The notes: a model not told the origin generated them from the letters alone. Positions 1 to 8,521 are shown, numbered from the stretch's first letter. The stretch is DNA of 23,657 nucleotides from JBHHZM01 sp046758065 (GCA_046758065.1 JBHHZM010000040.1:1-23657), one strand, 5' to 3'. Program-made: numbers and translations.

Positions 1-21
1 GGTTTGGAAGCGTCTTGCGAC

Positions 22-27
22 AGGAGG
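22..27 (+). promoter_or_regulatory. Strong ribosome binding site
   Basis: AGGAGG lies 8 bases before the ATG at 36. It selects that ATG over the in-frame TTG at 15. Confidence 0.7.
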
Positions 28-35
28 GTGGGAGT

Positions 36-488
36 ATGAGCCAGCAAATTATTGGGCAAGGCCCGGAACGGCTTCGCAGTCACATAGAGAGCATGGTGAA
101 TGCACAAAGGGCGATGGATCAGCCCAGGGACGAGCTGAACGACCTGAGGCGGGAGGCCCGGTCGGATGGCCTCAACCTCGACGCCGTGAACGCTCTCGTG
201 CCGATCCTCGCGAAATATCCCCACGACAAGGGGGCGGGCGTTCTCAACGAACTCATCCGCTACGCCGGGGCGTTCGGGACCGAGCTCGCCGTCGCGGGGG
301 CGAATGCTTCCCCGCAACCGGCGAACGATCCCGCGTCCGATGAGCGCGTTCCGGAACCTCCGTCGCCCGCCGCTCCTGCGTCCGCCGTTCCGACCCCGCG
401 ACCGGGGGCGTCCGCGCCGCTGCGGCTCGCGAGTCAGGTGGTGGTGGCGGTCTCGGTGTCGATCGGTCTCATCTGGCTGCTCAACTGA
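36..488 (+). CDS. GapR/DUF2312-like small protein with C-terminal membrane anchor
   Basis: This is a 150-residue protein, started at the ATG that follows a good AGGAGG. Residues about 11-82 are charged and predicted helical. By eye they align without gaps to the GapR/DUF2312 family: an LRS-IE start, then an REARSDGL segment like the family's AEAKGNG region, then a second helix ending in YAGAFG. Residues 90-128 are a Pro/Ala-rich linker. Residues about 131-149 form a hydrophobic helix ending at the C-terminus, so the protein looks tail-anchored with its N-terminal domain in the cytoplasm. Canonical GapR is a soluble protein of about 80-90 residues that binds overtwisted DNA, so the linker and anchor are unusual. 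It sits 42 bases before the first glycosyltransferase gene. DNA binding here is inference, and a generic coiled-coil membrane protein is the alternative. Confidence 0.75.
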   Translation: MSQQIIGQGPERLRSHIESMVNAQRAMDQPRDELNDLRREARSDGLNLDAVNALVPILAKYPHDKGAGVLNELIRYAGAFGTELAVAGANASPQPANDPASDERVPEPPSPAAPASAVPTPRPGASAPLRLASQVVVAVSVSIGLIWLLN

Positions 489-493
489 ATGCA

Positions 494-512
494 TCGGCGG
501 CGTCATCGCCGA
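494..512 (+). other. Intergenic hairpin
   Basis: TCGGCG (494-499) pairs with CGCCGA (507-512) around a 7-base loop, just after the stop of the first gene. There is no T-tract, so it is not a standard intrinsic terminator. It may be an attenuating or 3'-end stabilising structure, or chance in GC-rich DNA. Confidence 0.25.
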
Positions 513-530
513 CGGCTCACGCGGTGATCT

Positions 531-1427
531 GTGGAACCTCAACCAAACCCAAACGGCGCCGTCGCGGCGGTCCTGGCGCTCCACCACCCCGGACCCGGCG
601 GACTCGCGGCCGTTGAGCGCGCGGCCGGGCTCGCAGCGCGGGTCTTCGTCGTCGACAACTCGCGCCCGCCGGTCGAACTCGACGGCGCGCCGGCGGGTGT
701 GCGGCACATCCGCAACGGCGCCAACCTCGGGGTCGCCCGGGCGCTGAACCAGGGCATGCTGGCGGCGCGCGACGAGGGTTTCGCCTACGCGCTGTTGCTC
801 GATCAGGACAGCGCGCTGGAGCGGACCTGCCTCGAGCGCCTGGTCGCGGCGCACGCGGCGATCGGGGACGCCTTCATCGTCTGCCCGCGGGTCCTGTACG
901 GACCGCCTGCGGTACGGCGCCGCGGCAGCCGGGAAGGCGGGGTGGCCCGGGTCACCGTCGCGATCTCGTCGGGTAGCCTGATCGACCTCTCCCGGCTCGA
1001 CGAGGTCGGGCTGCACGACGAGAAGCTGTTCATCGACTACGTCGACTTCGAGTACTGCCTGCGCGCGGCGACCAGGGGCCATTTCACCTACCGGGTGGCG
1101 GACGCCGTCATGCATCACCGGCTCGGCGACCAACGGGCAACGCGGTTTCTCGGGGTTCGCCGCACACCCACGCACCATTCTCCGGAGCGGCGGTACTACA
1201 AGACGCGAAACATGCTGTATGTCTGGAGCCGGTACGCCCGAACGCATCCGCGCTGGGTGCTGCGCAGCGCCGGCAAGTTCCTGATCGAGCTGGTCGAAAT
1301 CTGGCTGTTCGAAAACCGCAAGGTCGAGAAGACGCGGGCGTGCCTGCAAGGGGGCAAGGACTTTCTGCTCGGGCGGTACGGGGAGCGGGGAAGCCGGATC
1401 GGCGCGCCGGCGGTGCGTCCCGGGTAG
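531..1427 (+). CDS. Family 2 glycosyltransferase, probable rhamnosyltransferase
   Basis: This is a 298-residue cytoplasmic GT-A enzyme predicted to move a nucleotide-activated sugar, plausibly dTDP-rhamnose, onto a lipid-linked glycan. The N-terminal Rossmann-like core carries VDNS (41-44), the NLGVARALNQG stretch (65-75) typical of rhamnosyltransferase-like GT2 enzymes, and DQDS (91-94) at the metal- and nucleotide-binding position. The acidic DYVDFEYCLRA segment further on matches the catalytic-base region of this subfamily. The start is GTG at 531 with only a weak ribosome binding site, and the length is normal for the family. The linkage to rfbBACD in the same direction supports rhamnose as donor, but the acceptor cannot be read from the sequence. 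The GT2 assignment is firm; rhamnose specificity is inferred. Confidence 0.88.
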   Translation: MEPQPNPNGAVAAVLALHHPGPGGLAAVERAAGLAARVFVVDNSRPPVELDGAPAGVRHIRNGANLGVARALNQGMLAARDEGFAYALLLDQDSALERTCLERLVAAHAAIGDAFIVCPRVLYGPPAVRRRGSREGGVARVTVAISSGSLIDLSRLDEVGLHDEKLFIDYVDFEYCLRAATRGHFTYRVADAVMHHRLGDQRATRFLGVRRTPTHHSPERRYYKTRNMLYVWSRYARTHPRWVLRSAGKFLIELVEIWLFENRKVEKTRACLQGGKDFLLGRYGERGSRIGAPAVRPG

Positions 1428-1489
1428 TCCGGCATCGCCCCTTTTCCCTGACCCTGTTCTTCAGGATAGCTGGCAAGCAGCGGGTTGCG

Positions 1490-1507
1490 CGCGTATAACG
1501 CGTATAA
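1490..1507 (+). repeat. Exact tandem pair of a 9-bp unit in the intergenic gap
   Basis: The unit CGCGTATAA occurs twice head to tail in the 124-base gap before the glycosyltransferase gene at 1552. Each copy contains a TATAA that could be part of a -10 element. I see no convincing -35 hexamer at the right spacing, so a promoter or operator role is only possible. Confidence 0.35.
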
Positions 1508-1551
1508 AGCGTGTGTCACGGGCGAGGGCGCAGGGAGTTCGGTGATCGGTA

Positions 1552-2574
1552 GTGCTTCAGTTCGCGTTCGAGCCGGTCAAGGCGGAGGTCGCGAATCCGA
1601 CGACCCGCGTGCGTTTCGTCGAGGTCGCGCGAGCGTTGCGCAGGCTCGGGGCGGCGGCGGATCTGCTGCGCGACAGCGAGTCAAGCGAGCTGCTCATTTG
1701 GGGGCGGCGAGACTGGGGTTTCGACATCGATGGTTTGCGCCGGCGTCATCGTCGGGTGGTCTTCGACTTCACCGACAATATCCTGGTTTATCCCCATCCG
1801 ACGTGCGATCTCCGGCGCCGTCTTCGCGCCCTCGAATGGCGGCTTAAGGATCGCGATCGCATCCGCCGCTTCATCGCGCGTTTCGATGCGGTGGTGGTCG
1901 GATCGCGCTGGCTGGCCGAGCGGGTGCGCGCGGCCTACGCCGGGCCGGTCTACATCATCGAGGACGGGCAGCCGGCGGTCGAACGCGTCCGGCCCCGGGC
2001 GCGGCGCGCCGACGCCGTCTGGGTCGGGATGAACAACAACATCGAGTATCTCTTCGAGGTCTTCGGTGGCGGCGGGGACTTCGCCGACGTTGGCCTCAAG
2101 GTCGTCACCGCGCGGTGGAAATCCCGGCCCTATCGGGGGACGCGCTCGAACGAGGCGCTCGCGGCCCGGCTGCCGTTTCGCGCGCGCTTCGTCGAGTGGC
2201 GGCTCGAAAGCTACCTCGAGGAGATCGCCGGATGCCGGGTGGGGCTGGCGCCGCTGCCGCTGAACGAGGTGACACTCGCCAAGACCGAGAACAAGCTCGT
2301 CCTCTACTCCGCGCTCGGGTTGCCGTTTCTCTGTTCCGACATCCCCGCCTACCGGGGCTACGTCGAGCGCCATGGGCTCGGGCGCGTCTGCCGGGATCGG
2401 GAGGACTGGCTCTCGGGTCTGCGCGAGTTCACCGCGGACCGGCCCCTGCGCGCCGCGATCGCGCGGCGTGGTCCCGCCGTCGTGGCCCGCCACTACGCCA
2501 TGGAGGTGATCGCGCGCAAGTATCTGGCGCTCTACGAGGACCTGATGGGGAGCGGATGCCGTGCCGGCGGCTGA
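1552..2574 (+). CDS. GT-B fold glycosyltransferase, divergent
   Basis: This 340-residue protein starts at GTG 1552, with GGGAG about 14 bases upstream. No signal peptide or membrane segment is visible. The N-terminal half has a FDFTDN segment and a VVVGSRWLAERV stretch like the acceptor-domain edge of GT4-type enzymes. The C-terminal half carries GLAPLPLNE followed by KTENKLVLYSALGLPFLCSD, the position where GT-B enzymes bind the nucleotide sugar and usually show E-x7-E or a K/N-rich variant. It overlaps the next glycosyltransferase gene by 14 bases, so the two are probably translationally coupled. Donor and acceptor are unknown. It is clearly glycosyltransferase-like, but the exact CAZy family is uncertain. 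Confidence 0.75.
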   Translation: MLQFAFEPVKAEVANPTTRVRFVEVARALRRLGAAADLLRDSESSELLIWGRRDWGFDIDGLRRRHRRVVFDFTDNILVYPHPTCDLRRRLRALEWRLKDRDRIRRFIARFDAVVVGSRWLAERVRAAYAGPVYIIEDGQPAVERVRPRARRADAVWVGMNNNIEYLFEVFGGGGDFADVGLKVVTARWKSRPYRGTRSNEALAARLPFRARFVEWRLESYLEEIAGCRVGLAPLPLNEVTLAKTENKLVLYSALGLPFLCSDIPAYRGYVERHGLGRVCRDREDWLSGLREFTADRPLRAAIARRGPAVVARHYAMEVIARKYLALYEDLMGSGCRAGG

Positions 2575-3940
2575 ACGGGAGAGCAAGGACTTGGCGCTTA
2601 TTGTAGCCGAGGCGGACCCGCGACCCTGCGGTCGCGAATTCGGGCGCGCGGGCGAGCACCCGCTCAAGGTCGCCTACCTGTTCACCACCTTTCCGCTGTT
2701 GACGGAGACCCCGGCACAGCGCGAACTCCGCGTGCTGCGGACCCTGCCGGTCGAACTCCAGATTTATTCCCTGTGGGGCGGGGGATGCGAGTTCGAGGGG
2801 ATACCGATCCGGCACTATGCCAAATGGCGGCTCATCGCCCTCCTCTGGTGGTTCCCCTACTGGCTCTCGCGCCGGCCGGGTGCGTTCCTGCGGCTCGCGG
2901 TTCGGCTCGCGAGCGCTCGGGCGCGGTCACTTCTCAACGCCGGGGAGACCCTGCTCGGGCTCGCCTTCGCGCTCTGCTACGCGGCGCAGTTTTCGGGCGC
3001 CGCGCGCCGCCCGGATCTGCTTCACGCGGCCTGGGCGACGCTGCCGGCGACCGCGGCACAGCTTCTCAGTGACCTCACCGGCATTCCTTTCTCCATGGGG
3101 GCCCACGCCTATGACGTATTCCGGAACGGCGGCGACTGGCTCTTGAGCAGCAAGCTTCAGGACGCTTCGCTCGTTATCACCTCGAGCGAGTCGACGCGCA
3201 AAGCGCTGCTCGAGCGCGGCGCCGATCCGGACAAGACGGCCCTGATCCGCAGGGGCCTCGACCCGCCGCCCACGAGGCGTGCGCCACGAGCCCGTCGCAG
3301 CCCGTTGCGCGTTCTCGCGGTCGGGCGTCTCATCGAGAAGAAGGGCTACCACGAACAGCTCGTGGTCTATGCGGCTCTCAAGGCGGCGGGTTTGGTTTTC
3401 GAGGCGCGGATCGTCGGGGCCGGCCCCCTCGAACGAGCTCTTAAGAAGCGGGCCGCCGAGCTCGGACTCACGGAGTTGGTGCGCTTTGTCGGGTCGCTCC
3501 CGCACGATGCCGTGGTCGCGCAGTACGCATGGGCGGATGTGATGCTCTTTACCGGCCACGTGGCGCGGAACGGCGACCGGGACGGACTCCCGAACGTCAT
3601 TCCCGAAGCCATGGCGGCAGGGGTGGTGGTCGTCGCGAATGCCGTCGCAGGCGTTTCCGAGGCGGTGGAGGACGGGCGCACCGGGATCCTGATCACGAAG
3701 AGCGGCACGGAACCCTGGATCGCCGCGCTCCGAAGGCTGCAAAGCGACGATCGTTATTACGATCATCTCTGCGCGGGTGCGGGCGCCTGGGTGGAAGCGC
3801 ATTACGACGCGCGGAGGAACACGCGCCGCTTGCTGGATCACCTCGAAGCCGTTATGCTACCGCCGGTCGAAACGAGCAGAACGCCATCGGGGGAGGCGAA
3901 CAGGCTATCGGTCGGGAAAGCCGCCGCCTTCCACAACTGA
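2561..3940 (+). CDS. Family 4 glycosyltransferase (WcaL-like)
   Basis: This 459-residue protein starts at GTG 2561, inside the 3' end of the preceding gene, with GGGGAGCGG just upstream. The conserved domain begins near residue 35 (LKVAYLFTTFPLLTETPAQREL), typical of exopolysaccharide GT4 enzymes related to colanic acid WcaL. The second Rossmann domain shows the GRLIEKKGY segment and the signature NGDRDGLPNVIPEAMAAG, which contains the retaining-GT4 E-x7-E-type motif. It most likely adds one sugar to the lipid-linked repeat unit on the cytoplasmic face. The first 34 residues are atypical, so the true start could be later, although no better ribosome binding site is evident. It is a clear paralogue of the minus-strand enzyme at 14374-15690. 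Substrate unknown. Confidence 0.87.
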   Translation: MPAAERESKDLALIVAEADPRPCGREFGRAGEHPLKVAYLFTTFPLLTETPAQRELRVLRTLPVELQIYSLWGGGCEFEGIPIRHYAKWRLIALLWWFPYWLSRRPGAFLRLAVRLASARARSLLNAGETLLGLAFALCYAAQFSGAARRPDLLHAAWATLPATAAQLLSDLTGIPFSMGAHAYDVFRNGGDWLLSSKLQDASLVITSSESTRKALLERGADPDKTALIRRGLDPPPTRRAPRARRSPLRVLAVGRLIEKKGYHEQLVVYAALKAAGLVFEARIVGAGPLERALKKRAAELGLTELVRFVGSLPHDAVVAQYAWADVMLFTGHVARNGDRDGLPNVIPEAMAAGVVVVANAVAGVSEAVEDGRTGILITKSGTEPWIAALRRLQSDDRYYDHLCAGAGAWVEAHYDARRNTRRLLDHLEAVMLPPVETSRTPSGEANRLSVGKAAAFHN

Positions 3941-4003
3941 AAACAAACGCTCGTGATCTCGGTCGGGTCGGGCGCGGGGCACGCAACAGGGGGCCGGGGG
4001 ACA

Positions 4004-5116
4004 ATGCGAATCCTGATCCTCCAGGACTACCTCCGTTGCGGGGGGACGGAGCGTCAGAGCGTCCATCTTTCCCGATTCTTCCATGCCGAAGGCAACGAGG
4101 TCGGCCTGCTGGCCTTCCGGCCAGGCGGCGCGTTGACGGGCGAAGTACCGGACGACGTGGCGCACCGAACACTCCAGGCGCGCGACACGGGTCTCAACTG
4201 GCTCGCGCCTGGGCTGTTTGGGGCGATCCGCGAGTTGGCGCCGGACGTCGTGCTGTGCATGGGTCGGATGGCGAACTCCTATGCGGGTTTCATCCAACTG
4301 CGCTTTCCGGACCTTGCTGTTGTCGGCACGGTGCGGACGGGCAAGGCGCTACCAGCCCTCAACCTCTGGTCATTCCGCCTGGTTTCGGGCGTGCTCACCA
4401 ACACGACCCGGTGGCGCGATGCGCTGATCGCGCGCGGATTGGATCCGGCCAAGATCGCAGTGGTGCCGAACGGCCTCACCCATGCCTGGAACGGTAAGCG
4501 GCGCACAACCGTGCGAACCAAGATGCGGCGGCGCTTGGCAGTCACGCCCGCGACGGTGGTATACCTCAACGTGGCGAATTTTCGGCGCGGCAAGCGCCAG
4601 GCCCATCTGATCGAGCTCTTTTCCTCGCTCGACGCGAGCGGGGATTGGCAGCTCTGGCTGGTCGGGGACGGACAACAGTGGAGACGGTGCCATCGGCGGG
4701 CCGACCGATTGATCGACAGCGGGCGCGTCCGCTTCATCGGCCATCTCGCGGATCCCTTCCCGTGTTATGCCGCAGCCGACGTCGCTGTCTCGACCTCGAT
4801 CGAGGACGCTCTGCCGAACTTCCTGGTAGAGGCCCAAACTCTCGGCCTTCCGGTAGTCGCGACCGACTATGGAGGGGCGGACGAAGGAATGCGCGACAGG
4901 GGGACCGGCTTTCTGGTCGGGGCCGGGGATCGAGACGAATTCCTCGAGGCCATCCGCGAACTCTATCGCCACCCCGACCTCCGCCGCCGGTTGGGGCAGC
5001 AGGCAAGGCGCTTTGCGGCCGAGAACCATGCGAGCGAGCGACAAGCATCGAGGTTCCTCGAAGTTCTGCGCGCGTTTTACGCACAGGCCCAACCGCCCTT
5101 CGAGCAGAGTGCCTGA
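4004..5116 (+). CDS. Family 4 glycosyltransferase
   Basis: This 370-residue GT-B enzyme starts at ATG 4004, directly preceded by GGGGG; 63 bases separate it from the previous gene. The N-terminal MRILILQDYLRCGGTERQ carries the glycine-rich G-G-T/A-E-R loop of GT4 proteins. The C-terminal donor domain has TSIEDALPNFLVEAQTLGLPVVATDYGG, where the two glutamates frame the phosphate- and sugar-binding site. No membrane segment is evident, so it is probably cytoplasmic or peripheral. It ends 25 bases before the next gene and is presumably cotranscribed. The reaction is predicted to be retaining transfer of one sugar in building the polysaccharide repeat. Donor and acceptor cannot be inferred. Confidence 0.88.
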   Translation: MRILILQDYLRCGGTERQSVHLSRFFHAEGNEVGLLAFRPGGALTGEVPDDVAHRTLQARDTGLNWLAPGLFGAIRELAPDVVLCMGRMANSYAGFIQLRFPDLAVVGTVRTGKALPALNLWSFRLVSGVLTNTTRWRDALIARGLDPAKIAVVPNGLTHAWNGKRRTTVRTKMRRRLAVTPATVVYLNVANFRRGKRQAHLIELFSSLDASGDWQLWLVGDGQQWRRCHRRADRLIDSGRVRFIGHLADPFPCYAAADVAVSTSIEDALPNFLVEAQTLGLPVVATDYGGADEGMRDRGTGFLVGAGDRDEFLEAIRELYRHPDLRRRLGQQARRFAAENHASERQASRFLEVLRAFYAQAQPPFEQSA

Positions 5117-5141
5117 AGGAACGCAGCGCGGAAGGATCGCG

Positions 5142-6350
5142 ATGAGAGTTCTGGTCCTCACCTCCAGCACCGGCGGCGGACACGACGCGCGGGCCGAAGC
5201 CTTTCGCGATTGGGTCGAGCGGCTCCACGGATCCACGGTCGAGGTGCGAATCGACCACACACTGGAGAACTCGAGCCCCTGGTTCGCCCGCGGCGTTGCC
5301 GTCTACAACGCGATCCAGCGACGCGCGCCCTGGTTTCATCACCTCTACTACAACATGGGCGAGGTCTTCGGCGCCTTTCAGCGGGGCGAGGTCCGTGTCG
5401 GGCTACCTTATTACGATTCGCTTCTTCAGGAATTCCAGCCCGACGTTGTCCTTAGTGTCCACAGCATGCTCAACCGGGGCTATTTCCGGTACGCCAAGTG
5501 GCGTCTCGCGAAGCCGGTATTCTGTGTCACCTACTGCGGAGAATTCAGCGGCGGCTACGGCTTCAGCCGAAATTGGGTGGCACGCGAGGTCGACTTCTTC
5601 CTGGGGCGAACCGAGGAAACCCTGCAGGCGGCGCGGCAGCTCGGTCTGCCCGCAGACAAGGGGAAATGCTTGGGGCATTTCCTGAAGCCGGCCTTATACG
5701 AGCCTCCCATGGACACCGTGCAAGAGGTTGCGTATCTGCGGGACAGGCTCGACCTCGACCCCGGCCGCTTTACATTGCTCCTCGCGACGGGCGGGGCGGC
5801 AGCACAGAATCATATCGCGCTTCTTCGGCAACTGTTGCCTTTTTCCGAACGGCTTCAGGCGATAGCGCTCTGCGGGCGGTCAGTAGAAACGCGAGAGCGT
5901 CTGGAAGCCTGGCAACGACGCCACCCGGAGCTCGGGCTGGCCATCCTGCCCTTCAGCCTCGAGATGGACAGCCTGCTCCAGGTCGCGTCGGCAGTCGTCA
6001 CGCGGCCTGGGACCACCACCAGCGCCGAGGCACTGCGCCTCGGCTGCCCCATCCTGTTCAACCGCATCGGAGGCACCATGCCGCAGGAAAACTGCACGCT
6101 GCGTTACTTCGAGGCGCGCAATCTTGCCGTCAGCGTCCGATCTCCCGTCGAGCTCGGACGCGTGCTCCGCGCCTGGCTTGATCGACCCCTGGAGTATCAC
6201 CGTTATCGGGAGCGATTTCGCGGCGCCACGACCCCGGACGAGCCCGAAGCACTGGTCCAGGCCATCCTGGGCCCGTCGCTGTCGCATCGGCCCGTCAACC
6301 GAACCAGACGGACTGTGGTCGATGCCTTACACGAGGCTCGGGGAAAATGA
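5142..6350 (+). CDS. MGDG-synthase/GT28-type glycosyltransferase
   Basis: This 402-residue protein starts at ATG 5142, with GAAGGA 5 bases upstream. The N-terminus MRVLVLTSSTGGGHDARAEAF matches the signature of the monogalactosyldiacylglycerol-synthase N-terminal domain, which binds lipid acceptors at the membrane surface. The C-terminal part has TRPGTTTSAEALRLGCPILF followed by MPQEN, matching the GT28 UDP-sugar-binding site also seen in MurG. Members of this family glycosylate diacylglycerol or polyprenol-type lipids. Inside a polysaccharide locus it may make a glycolipid anchor or primer, or simply be one more chain glycosyltransferase; the sequence does not decide. Its TGA stop overlaps an ATG at 6347 that could start the next frame, although I favour a later start there. 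Confidence 0.85.
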   Translation: MRVLVLTSSTGGGHDARAEAFRDWVERLHGSTVEVRIDHTLENSSPWFARGVAVYNAIQRRAPWFHHLYYNMGEVFGAFQRGEVRVGLPYYDSLLQEFQPDVVLSVHSMLNRGYFRYAKWRLAKPVFCVTYCGEFSGGYGFSRNWVAREVDFFLGRTEETLQAARQLGLPADKGKCLGHFLKPALYEPPMDTVQEVAYLRDRLDLDPGRFTLLLATGGAAAQNHIALLRQLLPFSERLQAIALCGRSVETRERLEAWQRRHPELGLAILPFSLEMDSLLQVASAVVTRPGTTTSAEALRLGCPILFNRIGGTMPQENCTLRYFEARNLAVSVRSPVELGRVLRAWLDRPLEYHRYRERFRGATTPDEPEALVQAILGPSLSHRPVNRTRRTVVDALHEARGK

Positions 6351-6466
6351 CCGGGGTGTGGCGTCAAGCACCTGCAAACGGCGGCGCAGGTGCGCAACCG
6401 GAGCCATACCCATGCCATCGTGAACGATGCGAAGACAACCGCAGTTCGCCTCGGGAGACGGCAGGG

Positions 6467-8482
6467 ATGTCCGAGCTCGATGGCGATCGTTCGTCCGCGG
6501 GTCTGCGCCACTGGCTTCTTTTCAGGAAATTCGCGGCGCGCGCCGCGGAACTCGAGAGTCTGCTCGCCGAGCTGCCGGCGGTCCGAGGCGCCTGGCCCGA
6601 GCCCGAACCGGGCCGGCTCCTCATCCTCGTCGGCTGCGACAGCGGATACCTCTCCGAGCACGGGCTTCCCTTCGCCTGTTCGTTGGATCGCAACTCGCCG
6701 GGCACGCACCTTCACATTCACCTCATCAACCCCGACGCAGCCTCTGAGCGCACGCTCGAACGCCTCGAGCGCGAGCTCACCCGAACCACGCTGTCGCGGA
6801 CGGCGGAGCGCTTCGACTTCACGGAACTCTCGCAGGAGTTCGCGCGCGCTTACTGTGCGAGCGTCCGTTTCGTGCGACTGCTCCAGCTCCTGCGCGCGGT
6901 CGGGACGGGGATCCTGTTGCTCGACGTCGACGTGCTCGTGCGGGGTGGTCTCGAGGAACTTCGCGACATTCGGAACAGCTACGACTGCGCGATCCACACC
7001 CGGTTTCACAGTCGCAGGGAGCGCGAGAAGGTCTTCGCGAGCGCCTTCTACGCAGCCCCGACTCCGGCGGCCCTGGCCTATCTCGAGCGTGTGGCGACAC
7101 ACATCGCCACGGCCATCGTGCAGCGCAAGGCCAAATGGTACGTGGACCAACTCGCGCTTTATGAAGCGTATCGCTCCTGCCGTGCGTCTGGTCCGGCCGT
7201 TCGGCTTCGACACCTGTCGGCGTGCTACGCGGACTGGACGTTTCGCAAGAACTCCACCATCTGGGCCGGCAAAGGCCGGCGCAAGGAGGCCGACGAGATC
7301 TATCTCGCAGAGCGGGCCGCCTACACCCCGAAGGCGGCCCAGCTGGCCGCCGCCGCACCCCTCATTACCGTCGCCAGGCCCAGGGTCGCGGTGCTTTTGC
7401 CCCGGCTCGATTTGCCGTTCAAGAACCCGGGCGGCCTGCGCGGACTGCCCGACCGCCTGAGGCGCCGCAGCCCGCATGACATGCGCTTGCGCGCCTACTG
7501 GCGGACGCTGGCCGAGGCCATCGGGGCGGCGTTTCAGCGACGAGGCTGCGAGGCGGCCCTCATCGTGCACCCGCTGTGGCAGATGACGACGGAGTTTGTC
7601 GATCGTCTAGAGGCCGACGTCGTCTTCATCCCGCACAAGCAGCGCTTTCACTTCGGTCACCTCCGCTGCCGCACCTACTTCTACATGCAGGTGATCTTTC
7701 CCTGGCTCTTCACCGTCGACCCGCTCGGCTGGAGCGCCGGGAGCTCGGCCTATCCGTGCGACCACCGTGCGGGCGACTCCGAAAGCGGCACCTTCGAACG
7801 TTATATCGAGCGGATCGTCGGGCAAAACGAGAGCAAATACGAGCAGCGCGCCCGGATAAATCGACGCGAACTCGTCGCGCGCGGGGAGATACCCGACGGA
7901 CCCTATATCTTCTTCGCCTGTCAGCGACCGACCGACCAGGCCGTTCGGTTCTATTCGCCCTATGAGGCGATTGACGTGGCGGCCGGCGTCGCCCGGTGGG
8001 CCAAGAAGCGCGGTTTCTCCGTCGTCTTCAAGGCCCATCCCACCAACATTGCGAGAGCGAGGCCCTTGCATGATGCGACCAGCGGGTACGACGTCTACTG
8101 GTCGATGGCGAGCGTCCACGATCTCATCGCGCACAGCGACGCCGTCTACGTCATCAACAGCGGTGTCGGCTTCGAGGCGATGCTGCACAACAAGCCGGTG
8201 GTTACCTTCGGGCAGGTCGAGTATGACGCGGTGAGCATTCACGGCGACATCGCCGCGCTCGATCGCACGTGGCAGGCCGTGCAGGGCTCGGATCCGGCCC
8301 AGCGGCTTGCCGCCTACAGACGGTTCGTCGATTGGTACTGTCGCCTCTATTGCGTCGACCTCAGCGACCCGCAAACCGGGAACGCGCGGCTCGCGGCCCT
8401 GGTCGAAAAGGCGGTATCGACGGTACAGACAGAGTCCCAGTCGGAACCGGCAGAGCCAGAGAAAATCAGCGTTCGGCTGTAG
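6467..8482 (+). CDS. Two-domain protein: GT-A-like domain plus capsule-synthesis-like domain
   Basis: This is a 671-residue protein. I chose ATG 6467, preceded by GGGAGA and CAGGG, because the translation from the overlapping ATG at 6347 is low-complexity and lacks family character; coupling through that ATGA remains possible. Residues about 45-290 look like a GT-A nucleotide-sugar domain with LLLDVDVLV at 151-158, whose D-x-D is the expected metal site. A YADWTFRKNSTIWAGKG stretch closes it (254-270). Residues about 370-650 resemble the capsule polysaccharide biosynthesis family (KpsS/KpsC-type GT-B): VVFKAHPT at 519-526 and NSGVGFEAMLHNKPVVTFG at 564-582. No membrane segments are seen. It probably carries two transferase activities or one transferase with a helper domain. 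It is followed after 52 bases by rfbB. The C-terminal assignment is the firmer one. Confidence 0.75.
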   Translation: MSELDGDRSSAGLRHWLLFRKFAARAAELESLLAELPAVRGAWPEPEPGRLLILVGCDSGYLSEHGLPFACSLDRNSPGTHLHIHLINPDAASERTLERLERELTRTTLSRTAERFDFTELSQEFARAYCASVRFVRLLQLLRAVGTGILLLDVDVLVRGGLEELRDIRNSYDCAIHTRFHSRREREKVFASAFYAAPTPAALAYLERVATHIATAIVQRKAKWYVDQLALYEAYRSCRASGPAVRLRHLSACYADWTFRKNSTIWAGKGRRKEADEIYLAERAAYTPKAAQLAAAAPLITVARPRVAVLLPRLDLPFKNPGGLRGLPDRLRRRSPHDMRLRAYWRTLAEAIGAAFQRRGCEAALIVHPLWQMTTEFVDRLEADVVFIPHKQRFHFGHLRCRTYFYMQVIFPWLFTVDPLGWSAGSSAYPCDHRAGDSESGTFERYIERIVGQNESKYEQRARINRRELVARGEIPDGPYIFFACQRPTDQAVRFYSPYEAIDVAAGVARWAKKRGFSVVFKAHPTNIARARPLHDATSGYDVYWSMASVHDLIAHSDAVYVINSGVGFEAMLHNKPVVTFGQVEYDAVSIHGDIAALDRTWQAVQGSDPAQRLAAYRRFVDWYCRLYCVDLSDPQTGNARLAALVEKAVSTVQTESQSEPAEPEKISVRL

Positions 8483-8521
8483 GCGCTCGTCGTCGCATGG
8501 CAGGGCGTGGTCAACTACAAC

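Noticed and set aside
6203..7570. 455-codon minus-strand frame
   Set aside because: It is opposite the GT28 and fusion transferase genes and shows no family features.
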